DNA from: a virus
Strand: one strand, 5' to 3'
Length of the DNA stretch: 64,000 nucleotides
IMG/VR virus record: IMGVR_UViG_3300024496_000030
Span: 1 to 64,000 of that record
A program made the position numbers and the translations under genes. Of this stretch, positions 25,476 to 34,340 are shown piece by piece. The notes beneath the pieces are model-generated. The model was not told the DNA's origin. It did not search any database and saw nothing but the letters and a program-made list of their open reading frames with translations. Numbering within the stretch: the first letter of the stretch is position 1; each line of letters opens with the position of its first letter.

Positions 25476-26443
25476 GCACGGAATGCGCTGCGTGCTTGAC
25501 TATAATCCTTCTCCTCTCTATAGCGACGATAGAGTTCCTGTTGCAGTTCGGTTTCCCGCTGTTCTTGAGCTTGCTTGCCAACAGTCAAACGTTCTTCTGC
25601 ACCCGTTAATCCAATCTGACGTTCTTGACCGGCAAGCAATTCAGATTGTGTTTTACGTTGCTCTCCACCTGTTAAACCGATTTGACGCTCTGCACTTTCA
25701 GAAGCAAGACGTTGAGTTTCAATCTGACCACGCGTTGATTCGGTGGCAGCAAAACGTGTGGCGCCAGCAGATTGTTCAGAAGCATATTTAGTTGCTTCTG
25801 CTTGTGCTTGAGCACCTTGCAGGTTAAATTCACCCAAACGCTCGTTGGATTTGTTTTCGAGCATCTGCTCATCCAAGCGATATTGACCCTCTAGCTCATT
25901 AAAGGTTTCTGCTTGGGAAGAACCAAGCACATCCATAATGCTGCCAAAGACGCTTTCAATATCGCCAAGATCAACAAAAGTGCCTGCAGGTGTTTTTGTT
26001 ATTTGGGTTTTACCACCATCTTTGCCTTTTCCATCTTTACCTTTATCTTTACCTTTTAAACTAATCGTGCCACTTTGAATGCCTTGCTTTAGAAGATCTT
26101 TACCTTGGCTGCCAAACTTTTGAATTAACTGATCTTTTTCTTTAGGACTAATTGTAGATCCAAGACCAGATAGGAAAGTCTGTGCTTTTTGAATTGAAGT
26201 TTTTTGAGTACCGCCACCAGACTTTGGCGTGCCAGAACTGGACGCTTTAGGCACACCGCCTGCTGGTGTTGGTTTTGGGGCAGAGCTAGAAGGCCCTGTG
26301 CGCGGTGCCGTTGGGGTTGTTGCCCGCGCTGTTGATGCAGCAGGAGCGGGCGGGGGAGACGGACGTGGTGCTGACGGTGGAGATCCACCTCCACTCCGTG
26401 CACCGCTGCCACCTTTGGATCCGCCACCTCCTTTTGCTGCCAT
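25472..26443 (-). CDS. Virion protein: disordered N-terminus, coiled-coil C-terminus
   Basis: A 323-residue protein. Residues 1-85 are low-complexity G/S/P/A; residues ~90-150 are K/G-rich with repeated KGKD units; residues ~185-323 form a long Q/E-rich helix with repeats such as RQIGLTGGEQR and RQIGLTGAEER. Such proteins are typical of internal, ejected virion components. The start overlaps nothing upstream, and the stop overlaps the small terminase candidate by 4 bp. Confidence 0.55.
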   Translation of the reverse strand: MAAKGGGGSKGGSGARSGGGSPPSAPRPSPPPAPAASTARATTPTAPRTGPSSSAPKPTPAGGVPKASSSGTPKSGGGTQKTSIQKAQTFLSGLGSTISPKEKDQLIQKFGSQGKDLLKQGIQSGTISLKGKDKGKDGKGKDGGKTQITKTPAGTFVDLGDIESVFGSIMDVLGSSQAETFNELEGQYRLDEQMLENKSNERLGEFNLQGAQAQAEATKYASEQSAGATRFAATESTRGQIETQRLASESAERQIGLTGGEQRKTQSELLAGQERQIGLTGAEERLTVGKQAQEQRETELQQELYRRYREEKDYSQARSAFRA

Positions 26444-26486
26444 GAAAAATCCTGTTTAAACTGCTTTAACTATTATAGAGTTGTTA

Positions 26487-27068
26487 TCAACGACGATAAC
26501 GGAAAGGCTCAACCGTTGCACGCTTGAGATCACCAAATGCACGACGCTTTTCAGCTTGTGCAGATGCTGCTAAACCAAGTTGTTGTTGCATCGACAGGTT
26601 GCGTGCAGCTTGAGCAGTAGGAGATAACTCCTTCGTTTCAAAAGCTTGCATCTGACGATTCAGCTCCTGGTTGCGCATGTACTCTGTGAAGGGGAGTGAT
26701 GCAGCACCAAACGCTGTAGCAGCGCCAAGGTTTAAAACGTTTTGCTTAGCTTCTGACTCCAGGAGATCTTGTTGTAGTGCTCTGGATAATTCCTTATAAG
26801 CATCTACATTTAAACCAGTTGGAGACAAATCCTGTGCACCAGCAACAGAAGGTGGTTGCGCAAAATATTGAAAAGGTTTGGCAACATCGCCAATTGTCTT
26901 TTTATATTCTTCTAAAGCAAGATCAATCGTTTTGCCAGTATTAAAATCAATTCCTTTGTATTTACCAAAAGCAGCTTTTAATTTATCAAGATCAATTTTA
27001 TTACTAGCCGTTGCTCCAAAATAATTTGGTGTCGTGGACTGATAAAAGCTGTTGAAATCTTGAGGCAT
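26487..27068 (-). CDS. Virion protein with N-terminal TPNYF motif
   Basis: A 193-residue protein. It starts MPQDFNSFYQSTTPNYFG, which echoes the PTNYF-type C-termini of three other particle proteins. The second half (residues ~100-180) is helical and Q/A/R-rich, with AAFGAASLPFTEYMRNQELN. It belongs to the run of probable ejection proteins between terminase and the 816-residue protein. Function unknown. Confidence 0.5.
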   Translation of the reverse strand: MPQDFNSFYQSTTPNYFGATASNKIDLDKLKAAFGKYKGIDFNTGKTIDLALEEYKKTIGDVAKPFQYFAQPPSVAGAQDLSPTGLNVDAYKELSRALQQDLLESEAKQNVLNLGAATAFGAASLPFTEYMRNQELNRQMQAFETKELSPTAQAARNLSMQQQLGLAASAQAEKRRAFGDLKRATVEPFRYRR

Positions 27069-27083
27069 GATCAGCCCCTCCTA

Positions 27084-27890
27084 TCAGAAGTAACGGTACT
27101 GGGTAGCACCAGCTTGACCAATGTTGCTCATGAAACCTTCTGCCATTCGCTGAGCGCCAAGCTGACCTTGCTGACGCATTGCAGCATCAGTAGCCAGAGC
27201 AGTCGCCAGTTGAGCAGCCTTAGCACCACGGATCAGATCAGCTTCTTTCGAACGCTGCTGATAAGCTTCTTGGTAAGGGGCATAACGCAGAGCATTCTGC
27301 AGACTTTGCATGTACTGCTGTTGTTCAAAACGCAGCTGACTTTGAATAGCACCAAGAGGATCAGCGTAACCAGCAGTACCTGGAGGGCCGAACTGACCGA
27401 GGTTAGAGGGGGTCATCTGACCAGACTCATAACCAGGCACATCAGGAAGCTGGGGCATACCTGCACCCGTTGCTTGCTGAGTTAAGCCAACAGCTTTGGA
27501 GATTGGAGTAACAGCCTTACCTGCAAGACTTGCGCCGCCAGCAGCAAGGGCAGGAACAGCTAAGCCACCGCCAATCAGCGCAGCACCGCCAAGACCTTTA
27601 GCAAGGGCAGCTTTACCAAGAGCTTGCTGGCCAATCGGGTTAAGGGTGCTGGCGCCACTACGAGCAAACAATTGAGACGCTTTATAAGCTTCTGGAGCAA
27701 CTTTTGCTGCAAGGCCTGTACCAGCAAGCCGTGTACCAATAGCACCGGCCGCACCAGGAAGAATAGCACCTAAACCCGTACCAAGGAGGCCACCGCCAAT
27801 CGTTTGACCAATATCACCACCACTACGTTTGTAAGCTTCTGCTGCGCCTAGTCCGCCTCCGAATAAAGCACTAATCAATAACGGGTTCAT
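27084..27890 (-). CDS. Gly/Ala-rich membrane-active virion protein
   Basis: A 268-residue protein. The first ~135 residues are G/A/L-rich with several potential membrane segments (LLISALFGGGLGAA, IGGGLLGTGLGAILPGAAGA, GLGGAALIGGGLAVPALAAG). The rest is Q/A-rich helix and it ends GATQYRYF. This amphipathic composition is typical of proteins injected to form a channel across the envelope. No catalytic motif. Confidence 0.55.
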   Translation of the reverse strand: MNPLLISALFGGGLGAAEAYKRSGGDIGQTIGGGLLGTGLGAILPGAAGAIGTRLAGTGLAAKVAPEAYKASQLFARSGASTLNPIGQQALGKAALAKGLGGAALIGGGLAVPALAAGGASLAGKAVTPISKAVGLTQQATGAGMPQLPDVPGYESGQMTPSNLGQFGPPGTAGYADPLGAIQSQLRFEQQQYMQSLQNALRYAPYQEAYQQRSKEADLIRGAKAAQLATALATDAAMRQQGQLGAQRMAEGFMSNIGQAGATQYRYF

Positions 27891-27939
27891 GAAATTAAAT
27901 CCTCTTAATTGTTATTTTAGAAGAACTATGCTCAACATC

Positions 27940-28446
27940 TTATGCGCCAAACATGCTTGCTGCTCTGCCACCTGCAGCAAGAAGTCCAGCAGCAACTTGT
28001 CCTCCGGGAATAATACCTGCAATTGGTGCAGCAATGCTGGCAATACTGCTGATAACTCCGGGGCCTCCTCCAGACTGTGTGGTTTTTTGAGTAGCACCGG
28101 GCATGTACATTGTGTAGCCACGCCCACGTGCGGCAGTACCTGCATTAGATGCGTAGCCACGATAATCTTTGGAGTTGCTATAACCACTATTTTGTTGTTT
28201 ATAAGCAAGCGCTTTATTTAAAGCACTAACTCCTGCACTTAACCAATCTGGTTGATCAGAACGGGATCCTAATGCACCAGTTCCACTTAAACCTGGCAAA
28301 TTTAAAGAGCCACCCCAATCAACACCTGGCGTTTGTCCCCAGTCAGTGCCGCCACCTGCAGAGCCCCAATCGTAACCACCAATGGTAGGTGCTTGGCCTT
28401 TAAAGATATTATCTGTTTGAACGTAATTGTCGTAAAGTCCAGCCAT
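27940..28446 (-). CDS. Virion-module protein with hydrophobic C-terminus
   Basis: The ATG at 28446 follows three bases after the preceding stop and gives 168 residues; an ATG at 28479 would overlap that gene. The first ~60 residues are rich in G, W and D (GGYDWGSAGGGTDWGQTPG), and the last ~45 are G/A/I-rich (IASIAAPIAGIIPGGQVAAG) like a membrane segment. It belongs to the putative ejection set. Unrecognised. Confidence 0.5.
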   Translation of the reverse strand: MAGLYDNYVQTDNIFKGQAPTIGGYDWGSAGGGTDWGQTPGVDWGGSLNLPGLSGTGALGSRSDQPDWLSAGVSALNKALAYKQQNSGYSNSKDYRGYASNAGTAARGRGYTMYMPGATQKTTQSGGGPGVISSIASIAAPIAGIIPGGQVAAGLLAAGGRAASMFGA

Positions 28447-28448
28447 TA

Positions 28449-29657
28449 CTAATTCATGTATGGAGTAAGTTCTTGCCAACTAGAAACAGGGGGTTGTCCC
28501 ATGGCTTCTGTTGCAGATTGAAAAGAACCGTATTTGTGCTTTAGGTATTCTACTGGTTGTTCTTTCTTTAACCGTTCCTCTGCCTGCTTATTAAACAGTG
28601 CTTGCGATCCTTTCTTTGCTAAGTAGCCAGCACCAAGGCCAGCAGCTACGATGCCAGCAGCTGTTGCAAGTTTGGGTGCACCAATCGCTTCTTTCTGTGC
28701 AACATCTTCCATCAAGCTGGTGAGATACTGCACACCTCCCCTAGTTCCCTTGTTGATTGGAATACCAGCTTTTTCTACAGCAACTTCACGCCCCAGCTGT
28801 TTAACAGCCTTCTCCATTTCTGGAGTACGTGCCATTACTGTTTGTGCATAGCGCATCTTTTCTGGCAATGCTTTTTGCAATGCTCCTGTTGTTCCAATAG
28901 CAGCTGCAGTACCAATAGCTGTGGATGCCGTAACAGGGAAACCAAAATACTGGATCTCGGGTTCATTCAATCCTTTTGCAGTGCCACGAATAATACCCAG
29001 AGGTCCAACAAAAGATTGTGATTGTGGATCAATCTTTCCAAAACCTTCTGGCTTCATGTGCTTGTAGCGCAGATACTGTTGGTATGTAGGATAAGCAATC
29101 TCAGGACGTTCTTCCTTAAACGTGGAGTAAGGAAGTGGATCACCACGCCGGCCTGTGAAGTAACGCAGAACAGATTCCGCCATGGGGTTAGCGGATGTGC
29201 GTCCTGTTGGATCCTCTTCTTTTGAGACTGGCAAGATGCTCTTGAAGCCAGCAGGGCGAGCACCTTGAAGCGGATTACCAACAGCACCACCTAAAGCAGC
29301 AATAGCAAACGGAGTGCTACGGCCAAGGAGATCTGTGGTGATGGGATCAAGTCCCATCTTTTCTCCAGCAGCACGACCTACGTTACGGCCAACAGCTAAC
29401 GTGTGGTTCAAGAACCAATAGGTTCCGCGTGATGCATCTGTTAAAACATCAAGGGCACCAGTGGCAGCAGCCAATGGCAGATTACCTTGCTTAGCATATT
29501 TAACTGCTTCTTTTACTCCACCGTAAACAGCGCGTGGTCCTGATGCTCCACGCCCAAGGTTTAAACCTTGCTCAACGTAATTGCTAAATTCACTGCCAAA
29601 CTTTCCAGCAGCAGCAATGCTATTGGAGAGATAATTCGGGATATTTGCAAAGCGCAT
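28449..29657 (-). CDS. Large virion protein with MRFAN N-terminus
   Basis: A 402-residue protein with alternating Gly/Ala-rich hydrophobic segments (residues ~112-130, ~245-265, ~345-365) and charged, tyrosine-rich parts (PEIAYPTYQQYLRYKHM). The opening MRFANIPNYLS is shared with the 93-residue protein at 14249. The start shares one base with the stop of the 229-residue gene. A probable ejection or internal virion protein. Confidence 0.55.
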   Translation of the reverse strand: MRFANIPNYLSNSIAAAGKFGSEFSNYVEQGLNLGRGASGPRAVYGGVKEAVKYAKQGNLPLAAATGALDVLTDASRGTYWFLNHTLAVGRNVGRAAGEKMGLDPITTDLLGRSTPFAIAALGGAVGNPLQGARPAGFKSILPVSKEEDPTGRTSANPMAESVLRYFTGRRGDPLPYSTFKEERPEIAYPTYQQYLRYKHMKPEGFGKIDPQSQSFVGPLGIIRGTAKGLNEPEIQYFGFPVTASTAIGTAAAIGTTGALQKALPEKMRYAQTVMARTPEMEKAVKQLGREVAVEKAGIPINKGTRGGVQYLTSLMEDVAQKEAIGAPKLATAAGIVAAGLGAGYLAKKGSQALFNKQAEERLKKEQPVEYLKHKYGSFQSATEAMGQPPVSSWQELTPYMN

Positions 29658-30346
29658 CAGAAGTACCGAGTTGTTGGCGTACTTAACATCTGATTTGCAA
29701 TCTCAAAGGGATTAGCGGTGCCACCTTGAGAAACATGGTAGATGTAGCTAGGGAACTTATAGTTCCTGGCGTAAGTTAATTCTAAACGACGTTGGTGCTC
29801 TAAAGCAGCAGGATCTGTTCCAACAATTGCTTCTGGTGTAGCTGCTAATTGGGCACCAGTAATATCAGCTTGCGTTGAAGTTTGTGTATTGCGCCCGCCA
29901 CTATATCCCTCAGGGAATACAGCGCTGGTTACTGCTTTGGTAATTGGTTCAGTTACTGCGACCATGCCAGCAAGACCCAAACCAAACTTCCCTGTAGCAG
30001 CTGCGCCACCTGCCAGTCCACCAGCAATAGCTTCTGGAATGTAAGGATTGCTAGCTAAGCGTTCCTGAAGCCGGCCTTGCATGCCAGCCAGGCGAGGACT
30101 CAGCTGTTTAGCGCCAGCAAGGACTCCGCGTTCAACAGGACCGCTTAATCCACCAATCAGAGCAGAACGCAACAGCGTCTTTTCAATTGGCGGTGCTTCT
30201 CCTCCAGTAATGATGGGCAAGCCCTGTTCAGCAGCAATGGTTAGCGCAGCGTTAATGGCTGTTTCTTTTGCTAACGCTCTGCCGCCAGATGGAGCAACAA
30301 TGGGGAGCAGGCGTTGTCCTGCAAAACGTAAGGCTGTTCCAATCAT
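29657..30346 (-). CDS. Gly/Ala-rich virion protein with PTTRYF C-terminus
   Basis: A 229-residue protein. Residues ~5-140 are rich in A, G and L with hydrophobic helices (GLAGGAAATGKFGLGLAGMV). The C-terminus NPFEIANQMLSTPTTRYF parallels the ends of the lysozyme and M23-like proteins. The shared tail on otherwise unrelated proteins suggests a common docking signal. Probably internal to the particle. Confidence 0.55.
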   Translation of the reverse strand: MIGTALRFAGQRLLPIVAPSGGRALAKETAINAALTIAAEQGLPIITGGEAPPIEKTLLRSALIGGLSGPVERGVLAGAKQLSPRLAGMQGRLQERLASNPYIPEAIAGGLAGGAAATGKFGLGLAGMVAVTEPITKAVTSAVFPEGYSGGRNTQTSTQADITGAQLAATPEAIVGTDPAALEHQRRLELTYARNYKFPSYIYHVSQGGTANPFEIANQMLSTPTTRYF

Positions 30347-30762
30347 GAGATGCTTGTACCTTCTGAACCTGGGAACTCTTTTCCTTTCTCAGCTTTTTGT
30401 TGAATGATTGCAGTTAGTCCGCCAGGATTAACACGTTCTTCTGGTGCGAGAACAGGACTTTGATCGTATCGTGCAAGAAAAGATTGCAGGTAACCAGGAC
30501 CACTAATTGCAAATGGATCTTTACCAGTATTAGGAACAATCTGTTTTGTACCTGGATACGTTGTTAGATCAAGATCTTCTTGGAAAGATCCGTATTGTTT
30601 AGCAGGAAATACAGGGTTTGTATCACGCAGGTTTGCTAAGTACTTGTTGAGAAACGCTTTCTCACCTGCCATCTGTTGATCAACAAATGGACCCAAAGAA
30701 TCACCCGCTTCTTTAGAAGCAGTTTTAACTCTATTGAGATACGGGATTTGCGTTTTAAACAC
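30343..30762 (-). CDS. Virion-module protein, unrecognised
   Basis: A 139-residue protein, helical in residues 1-50 (KTASKEAGDSLGPFVDQQMA), then P/G/D-rich with little predicted order. It overlaps the next gene by 4 bp. No motif is seen. Confidence 0.5.
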   Translation of the reverse strand: MFKTQIPYLNRVKTASKEAGDSLGPFVDQQMAGEKAFLNKYLANLRDTNPVFPAKQYGSFQEDLDLTTYPGTKQIVPNTGKDPFAISGPGYLQSFLARYDQSPVLAPEERVNPGGLTAIIQQKAEKGKEFPGSEGTSIS

Positions 30763-30767
30763 AGTAA

Positions 30768-30974
30768 TTAGCTACCTTTCTTTTTCTTGCGCAGGCCAGC
30801 AAGAGTCTTTGCTAACTGCGCACGCTTTACAGTTTTTTCACTGTAGTCGCCAGGGTTCTTAGTAACAGCTTCTGCAAACTCAGCTGTACTCATTCCTTCT
30901 TTCTCTGCTTGAGCAGAAAAGGCGCCAGGCTTTTTGATGGCGCCCTTGATCCAATTACCTTTACTTTCAGCCAT
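30768..30974 (-). CDS. Small basic protein
   Basis: A 68-residue protein with 16 lysines and an overall helical pattern (STAEFAEAVTKNPGDYSEKT), ending LRKKKKGS. I recall similar short proteins in other marine phages, but without function. It shares one base with the upstream gene. It may contact packaged DNA. Confidence 0.5.
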   Translation of the reverse strand: MAESKGNWIKGAIKKPGAFSAQAEKEGMSTAEFAEAVTKNPGDYSEKTVKRAQLAKTLAGLRKKKKGS

Positions 30975-31408
30975 TACTTAAGCAGTGCTTTTACTTTGTT
31001 GATTGTTTCTTCTTTACGAGCTTGGCCAGAGACCACATCCGTCAGAAGGTCAGCAGCAACCATCACCTTAGGACGGTCAGCCATTGCTTCGTACTTACGC
31101 ACTCTATCTGCAGCAACCTGGGGCAACCAACGCTTGGTTACTTCCAGAGTCATCTCTTTTAATTCAGCTGCACTGATATGACCATCAGCAACAGACTCAA
31201 TTGCAAGTTCAACTGCAAACTCAACATCAGAGCCACTCCATGAACGCATGTTGCGCTCCAGCAGTGGGTCTAACACGTCATAAACACGGGTCAGAATCGG
31301 ACCGTATTTAACTAAGTTGCGTGCAGCAATCAGCCGCGACAACCAACCGGCGCCAGCAGTTAAACCAGCACCAATCAGCAAGGCAATGATTGGCTCTAGG
31401 GTTGTCAT
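30974..31408 (-). CDS. Membrane-anchored protein, holin-like topology
   Basis: A 144-residue protein. Residues ~5-24 are a transmembrane helix (PIIALLIGAGLTAGAGWLSRLI), followed by a charged helical domain of ~115 residues. The topology resembles some holins and also some inner virion proteins. It begins 32 bp after the stop of the 816-residue protein gene with an AGGGAGG ribosome site. Function uncertain. Confidence 0.5.
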   Translation of the reverse strand: MTTLEPIIALLIGAGLTAGAGWLSRLIAARNLVKYGPILTRVYDVLDPLLERNMRSWSGSDVEFAVELAIESVADGHISAAELKEMTLEVTKRWLPQVAADRVRKYEAMADRPKVMVAADLLTDVVSGQARKEETINKVKALLK

Positions 31409-31439
31409 AATACCTCCCTAATAATCATCATTCTAAATG

Positions 31440-33890
31440 TCATAACTCATATGGGTTGCCTACAAAACGAGCATAACGGCTAACTGCTTTTTGCACTGGG
31501 CTTGCAGTACCACGTTTTGTACCTTGTGGATAAGAAAGGGGAACTGGAACAACTTCTGTAGAAGGTGTAGTTGGAAGGGTCACTTCACCTGACAATACTT
31601 GCTTTACTAATTCAGCCCGTTGACGCAGAACCTCTGCTTCTTGAGCGCGGGGGCTACCAGGAGCAGGTGGTTGCCAGGTGGAGAAGCGTGTTCCCATTGC
31701 AGCCGGTGCACCACTTTCACTGATGGCACGGCCTTCGCGGATGCTTGCAGGAATGGTGGCGCCAGGGGTAACGCGACTTGCTACACGACGACCACTTGCA
31801 CGGGTAGCCTCAATACGGCGACGGGCTTGAGCAGCTTGCTGACCACCCATGGCTTGTTGGCTATAAGCAAGACCCGTGGTGGGATCAAGCACTTCAGGTG
31901 CTGCTTCTGCCAGTTGAGCTAAAGCAGCAGGATCAAAAGAGCGTGGATCAATGACTTCAGCACTAACGCCTTTAAACGTGCGGCCTTCACGTCCCATAAT
32001 TCGTTGGGGTTCTACAGCAGTGCCGCGTACTGCGCGGACTGCACCACCCAATAGGTCTTCCCGCTTGACCTGGCCTTCTGTCAGGATCTCGCCAGTGTCC
32101 ACATTTTTGTAGAGGAAGGGAGTTGCTTCAATGGCACTGCCCTCTCCAGCAGTAAATCCTTCTGCAGCCAGTGCTTCGCGGCGACGACCAACACCACCAA
32201 CTTCCTGACGACCTGCACCACCAGCAGCACGCATCCGGTAGTACTGACTTGTGGGCATCCCTTCCACTTCAGGAACTACACGCGATCCCACAACTTCACC
32301 AGTGGTTTCACTGATGACGGGAACTTCACGGATGCCTTGAGTAACTTCAGGGCGCAATTTATAAAGAACACCCGTTGCTTCTGCTTGCGCTAGGCGATTG
32401 CGTGCCGCTTCACTTGCAGCAGCTGTTTCACCCAGCAACTTCTTGGTGCGTGGATCTAAGGTTGCAAGTTCTGCTTGAGATGGTTGATAGGTAGAAGGAA
32501 CACCAAGTTGTTCTAATGCACGAGCTTTCATCTTGCTCTGCATGTTTAATGCAGCCTGCAGAGATTCAGCACGGCCCGTTGTAACAGGAACACCGGTTTG
32601 TGGATTGACGGTTTGGCCAAAAGCTTCGTAGAGAGAACCAGTTGGAACACTTTCACCAGAAGGAAGTGTTACACGAATCGGTAAACCCGGTGCTTCGCTG
32701 TAGGCAGAACGGATTACGCCAGGGTCACCCGTTGCTTGGAAGATTGCTTCTGCTTGTTTCTGTACAGTGGCTGCACGTGGATCAGCAGAAAACACACGTT
32801 GCACACCAGAAAGAGAACCCTGTGGGATAGGACGTTGCGTTCCTAACAATCCCCTAAGCGTTTCACCAGATTCCACAAAATTTTCTGGAGGCATCTGGCG
32901 AATGTTGCGTTCAATGTTGGTAAAGAACGGAGCATTAGCTGCTTCTGTCACGCGACCCGTCATTGGGTCCAGCACAGAACCTGGCGACAGACGTTGCCGC
33001 ATTTGTTGCATGGATGCAGTCTCTAATGCTGGGCTGCTGTATCCAATCTTCTGCGTGAACTGCAAAATGCGGGATTGAATGTCAGGATCAACGCCAGTAC
33101 CTGTGGTCTGCGTTCCAATGATGCTTTGTTCTGCTGGAGCAACCATGGTTTGACCGGCGCTACCAAGAGCAGATTCACTCCAGGGGTCTGGAATCCGTGA
33201 TTTCAGGGACTGATGAACACGAACTTCCGCAGGAACCACGTTTTGCGCCCGCACAATGCCGGGTGCAGTGTCATCAATCGCAGAAATGCCGTGTTGTGCT
33301 ACAGCAAGAACGTTTTCTGCACCTTCACGGGTAACAAAACTAGGTTCAGCTGCTTCTTTGGCTAGGCCAAGCGCGGATTTAACCTTTGCCTTAGCGCGTT
33401 GACCCAGATCACGCACCATTCCACCGACGCGTCCCACGCCAAGGTCAGTGCCGGTCAGTTTTTGGGCACCATACACGCCAGCAGCAACAGCACCGACCCC
33501 TAACGCCCCTAATGCAGCCTTTTCAAGGAGTGATTTTGGCTGCTCAGTACCACCAAACCCAGTTTCATAGGCATCATCAGCGTGATGCTGGACATAATGC
33601 TGCCCCGTCAGGCTGTTATTGAGCTGTCCTGCAACCTTTGGGATGTTGTTATCCGGTGTAATAGGCGACTGCAGGAGCGTATTGTCCCCATAATGCCGCA
33701 CAGAGATGGGTTGATCGTAAACAATATCTCCTTGAAAGCCTTGAACCTCATCAAAACCGCGAAATTTACCAAATCCTCGGTTGAAATCATACACTTCAGG
33801 AGCTAAACGTGCCTTTTCCTGTGCAGTTTTAGGGTATGGATTGCCAGTTGCAGCTGCCCACAGTGCATAATCTTGCGGAGAAACGGGCAT
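31440..33890 (-). CDS. Very large virion protein (816 aa)
   Basis: The ATG at 33890 is taken as start (a TTG 13 codons upstream also lies in frame). The start lacks a clear Shine-Dalgarno. Residues ~130-150 form a hydrophobic Ala/Gly segment (ALGALGVGAVAAGVYGAQKL). The rest is helical, rich in R, E, A and P, with many VPTG/RVLP-type segments and no known domain. It is the first gene of the virion operon, and its size and composition match large ejection proteins of podovirus-like particles. It could also be a divergent tape-measure protein. Confidence 0.55.
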   Translation of the reverse strand: MPVSPQDYALWAAATGNPYPKTAQEKARLAPEVYDFNRGFGKFRGFDEVQGFQGDIVYDQPISVRHYGDNTLLQSPITPDNNIPKVAGQLNNSLTGQHYVQHHADDAYETGFGGTEQPKSLLEKAALGALGVGAVAAGVYGAQKLTGTDLGVGRVGGMVRDLGQRAKAKVKSALGLAKEAAEPSFVTREGAENVLAVAQHGISAIDDTAPGIVRAQNVVPAEVRVHQSLKSRIPDPWSESALGSAGQTMVAPAEQSIIGTQTTGTGVDPDIQSRILQFTQKIGYSSPALETASMQQMRQRLSPGSVLDPMTGRVTEAANAPFFTNIERNIRQMPPENFVESGETLRGLLGTQRPIPQGSLSGVQRVFSADPRAATVQKQAEAIFQATGDPGVIRSAYSEAPGLPIRVTLPSGESVPTGSLYEAFGQTVNPQTGVPVTTGRAESLQAALNMQSKMKARALEQLGVPSTYQPSQAELATLDPRTKKLLGETAAASEAARNRLAQAEATGVLYKLRPEVTQGIREVPVISETTGEVVGSRVVPEVEGMPTSQYYRMRAAGGAGRQEVGGVGRRREALAAEGFTAGEGSAIEATPFLYKNVDTGEILTEGQVKREDLLGGAVRAVRGTAVEPQRIMGREGRTFKGVSAEVIDPRSFDPAALAQLAEAAPEVLDPTTGLAYSQQAMGGQQAAQARRRIEATRASGRRVASRVTPGATIPASIREGRAISESGAPAAMGTRFSTWQPPAPGSPRAQEAEVLRQRAELVKQVLSGEVTLPTTPSTEVVPVPLSYPQGTKRGTASPVQKAVSRYARFVGNPYEL

Positions 33891-33916
33891 TTTTATAAAT
33901 ATACCTAGATATAACG

Positions 33917-33944
33917 ATTTTAGGTGCAATCAATACAGTACCAA
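33917..33944 (-). promoter_or_regulatory. Candidate promoter of the virion module
   Basis: On the minus strand TTGGTA, a 16-bp spacer and TAAAAT form a sigma70-like promoter whose start would be near 33910, about 20 nt before the first gene of the left arm. Matches are 4/6 and 5/6 to consensus. It is in the divergent region between the two arms. Confidence 0.45.
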
Positions 33945-34059
33945 CGCCAGGAGAAACCCCCTAACTGCCTTAGAAATACCCATTTCATGGTAAAAATCCG
34001 GGCAGACATCAAGCTCGCTCTGCTCGCAGGCGGGTGCGAGAGGAAAAAAAGAAAGGGGC

Positions 34060-34083
34060 GGGGGATATGCTCCCTCCGGTCGC
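34060..34083 (+). repeat. Stem-loop element, copy 1 (GCTCCCTCCGGTCGC)
   Basis: The 15-nt element lies at 34069-34083. Its TCCCTC pairs with GGGGGA at 34060-34065 across a 5-nt loop. This is the first of four copies upstream of small genes at the start of the right arm. Confidence 0.6.
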
Positions 34084-34140
34084 GTTAACAGCCGGAAGAG
34101 AGAGTTCTATTCGGTTGTGTTCTTTATTTTATTTATCGTC

Positions 34141-34302
34141 ATGATCTACAGCGTGGAGATCAAGGAAGCGGGCGATGATTTTAGCCAGGCGTATATGTCT
34201 GGCTGCGAGGAGAAGTTTCATTCGGAGAAGGAAGCAGAAGAATATCTGCTGACGTTCGAAGAATGGGAACGTCCGATGCTTTGCATTCGGAAGTACGAAT
34301 GA
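34141..34302 (+). CDS. Small acidic protein
   Basis: A 53-residue protein from the ATG at 34141 (a GTG lies 8 codons upstream). It is rich in E and aromatic residues (KEAEEYLLTFEEWERPM) with two cysteines. It is the first gene of the rightward arm, flanked on both sides by copies of the stem-loop element, and thus probably an early gene. Not recognised. Confidence 0.5.
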   Translation: MIYSVEIKEAGDDFSQAYMSGCEEKFHSEKEAEEYLLTFEEWERPMLCIRKYE

Positions 34303-34308
34303 AGATTA

Positions 34309-34340
34309 GGGGGAGCAACCGCTCCCTCCGGTCGCTTTTT
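34309..34340 (+). terminator. Stem-loop element, copy 2, terminator-like
   Basis: GGGGGAGC (34309-34316) pairs with GCTCCCTC (34321-34328) over an AACC loop. The element continues CGGTCGC and then TTTTT (34336-34340). It begins 6 bp after the stop of the preceding gene, so it can act as a terminator. Confidence 0.6.
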
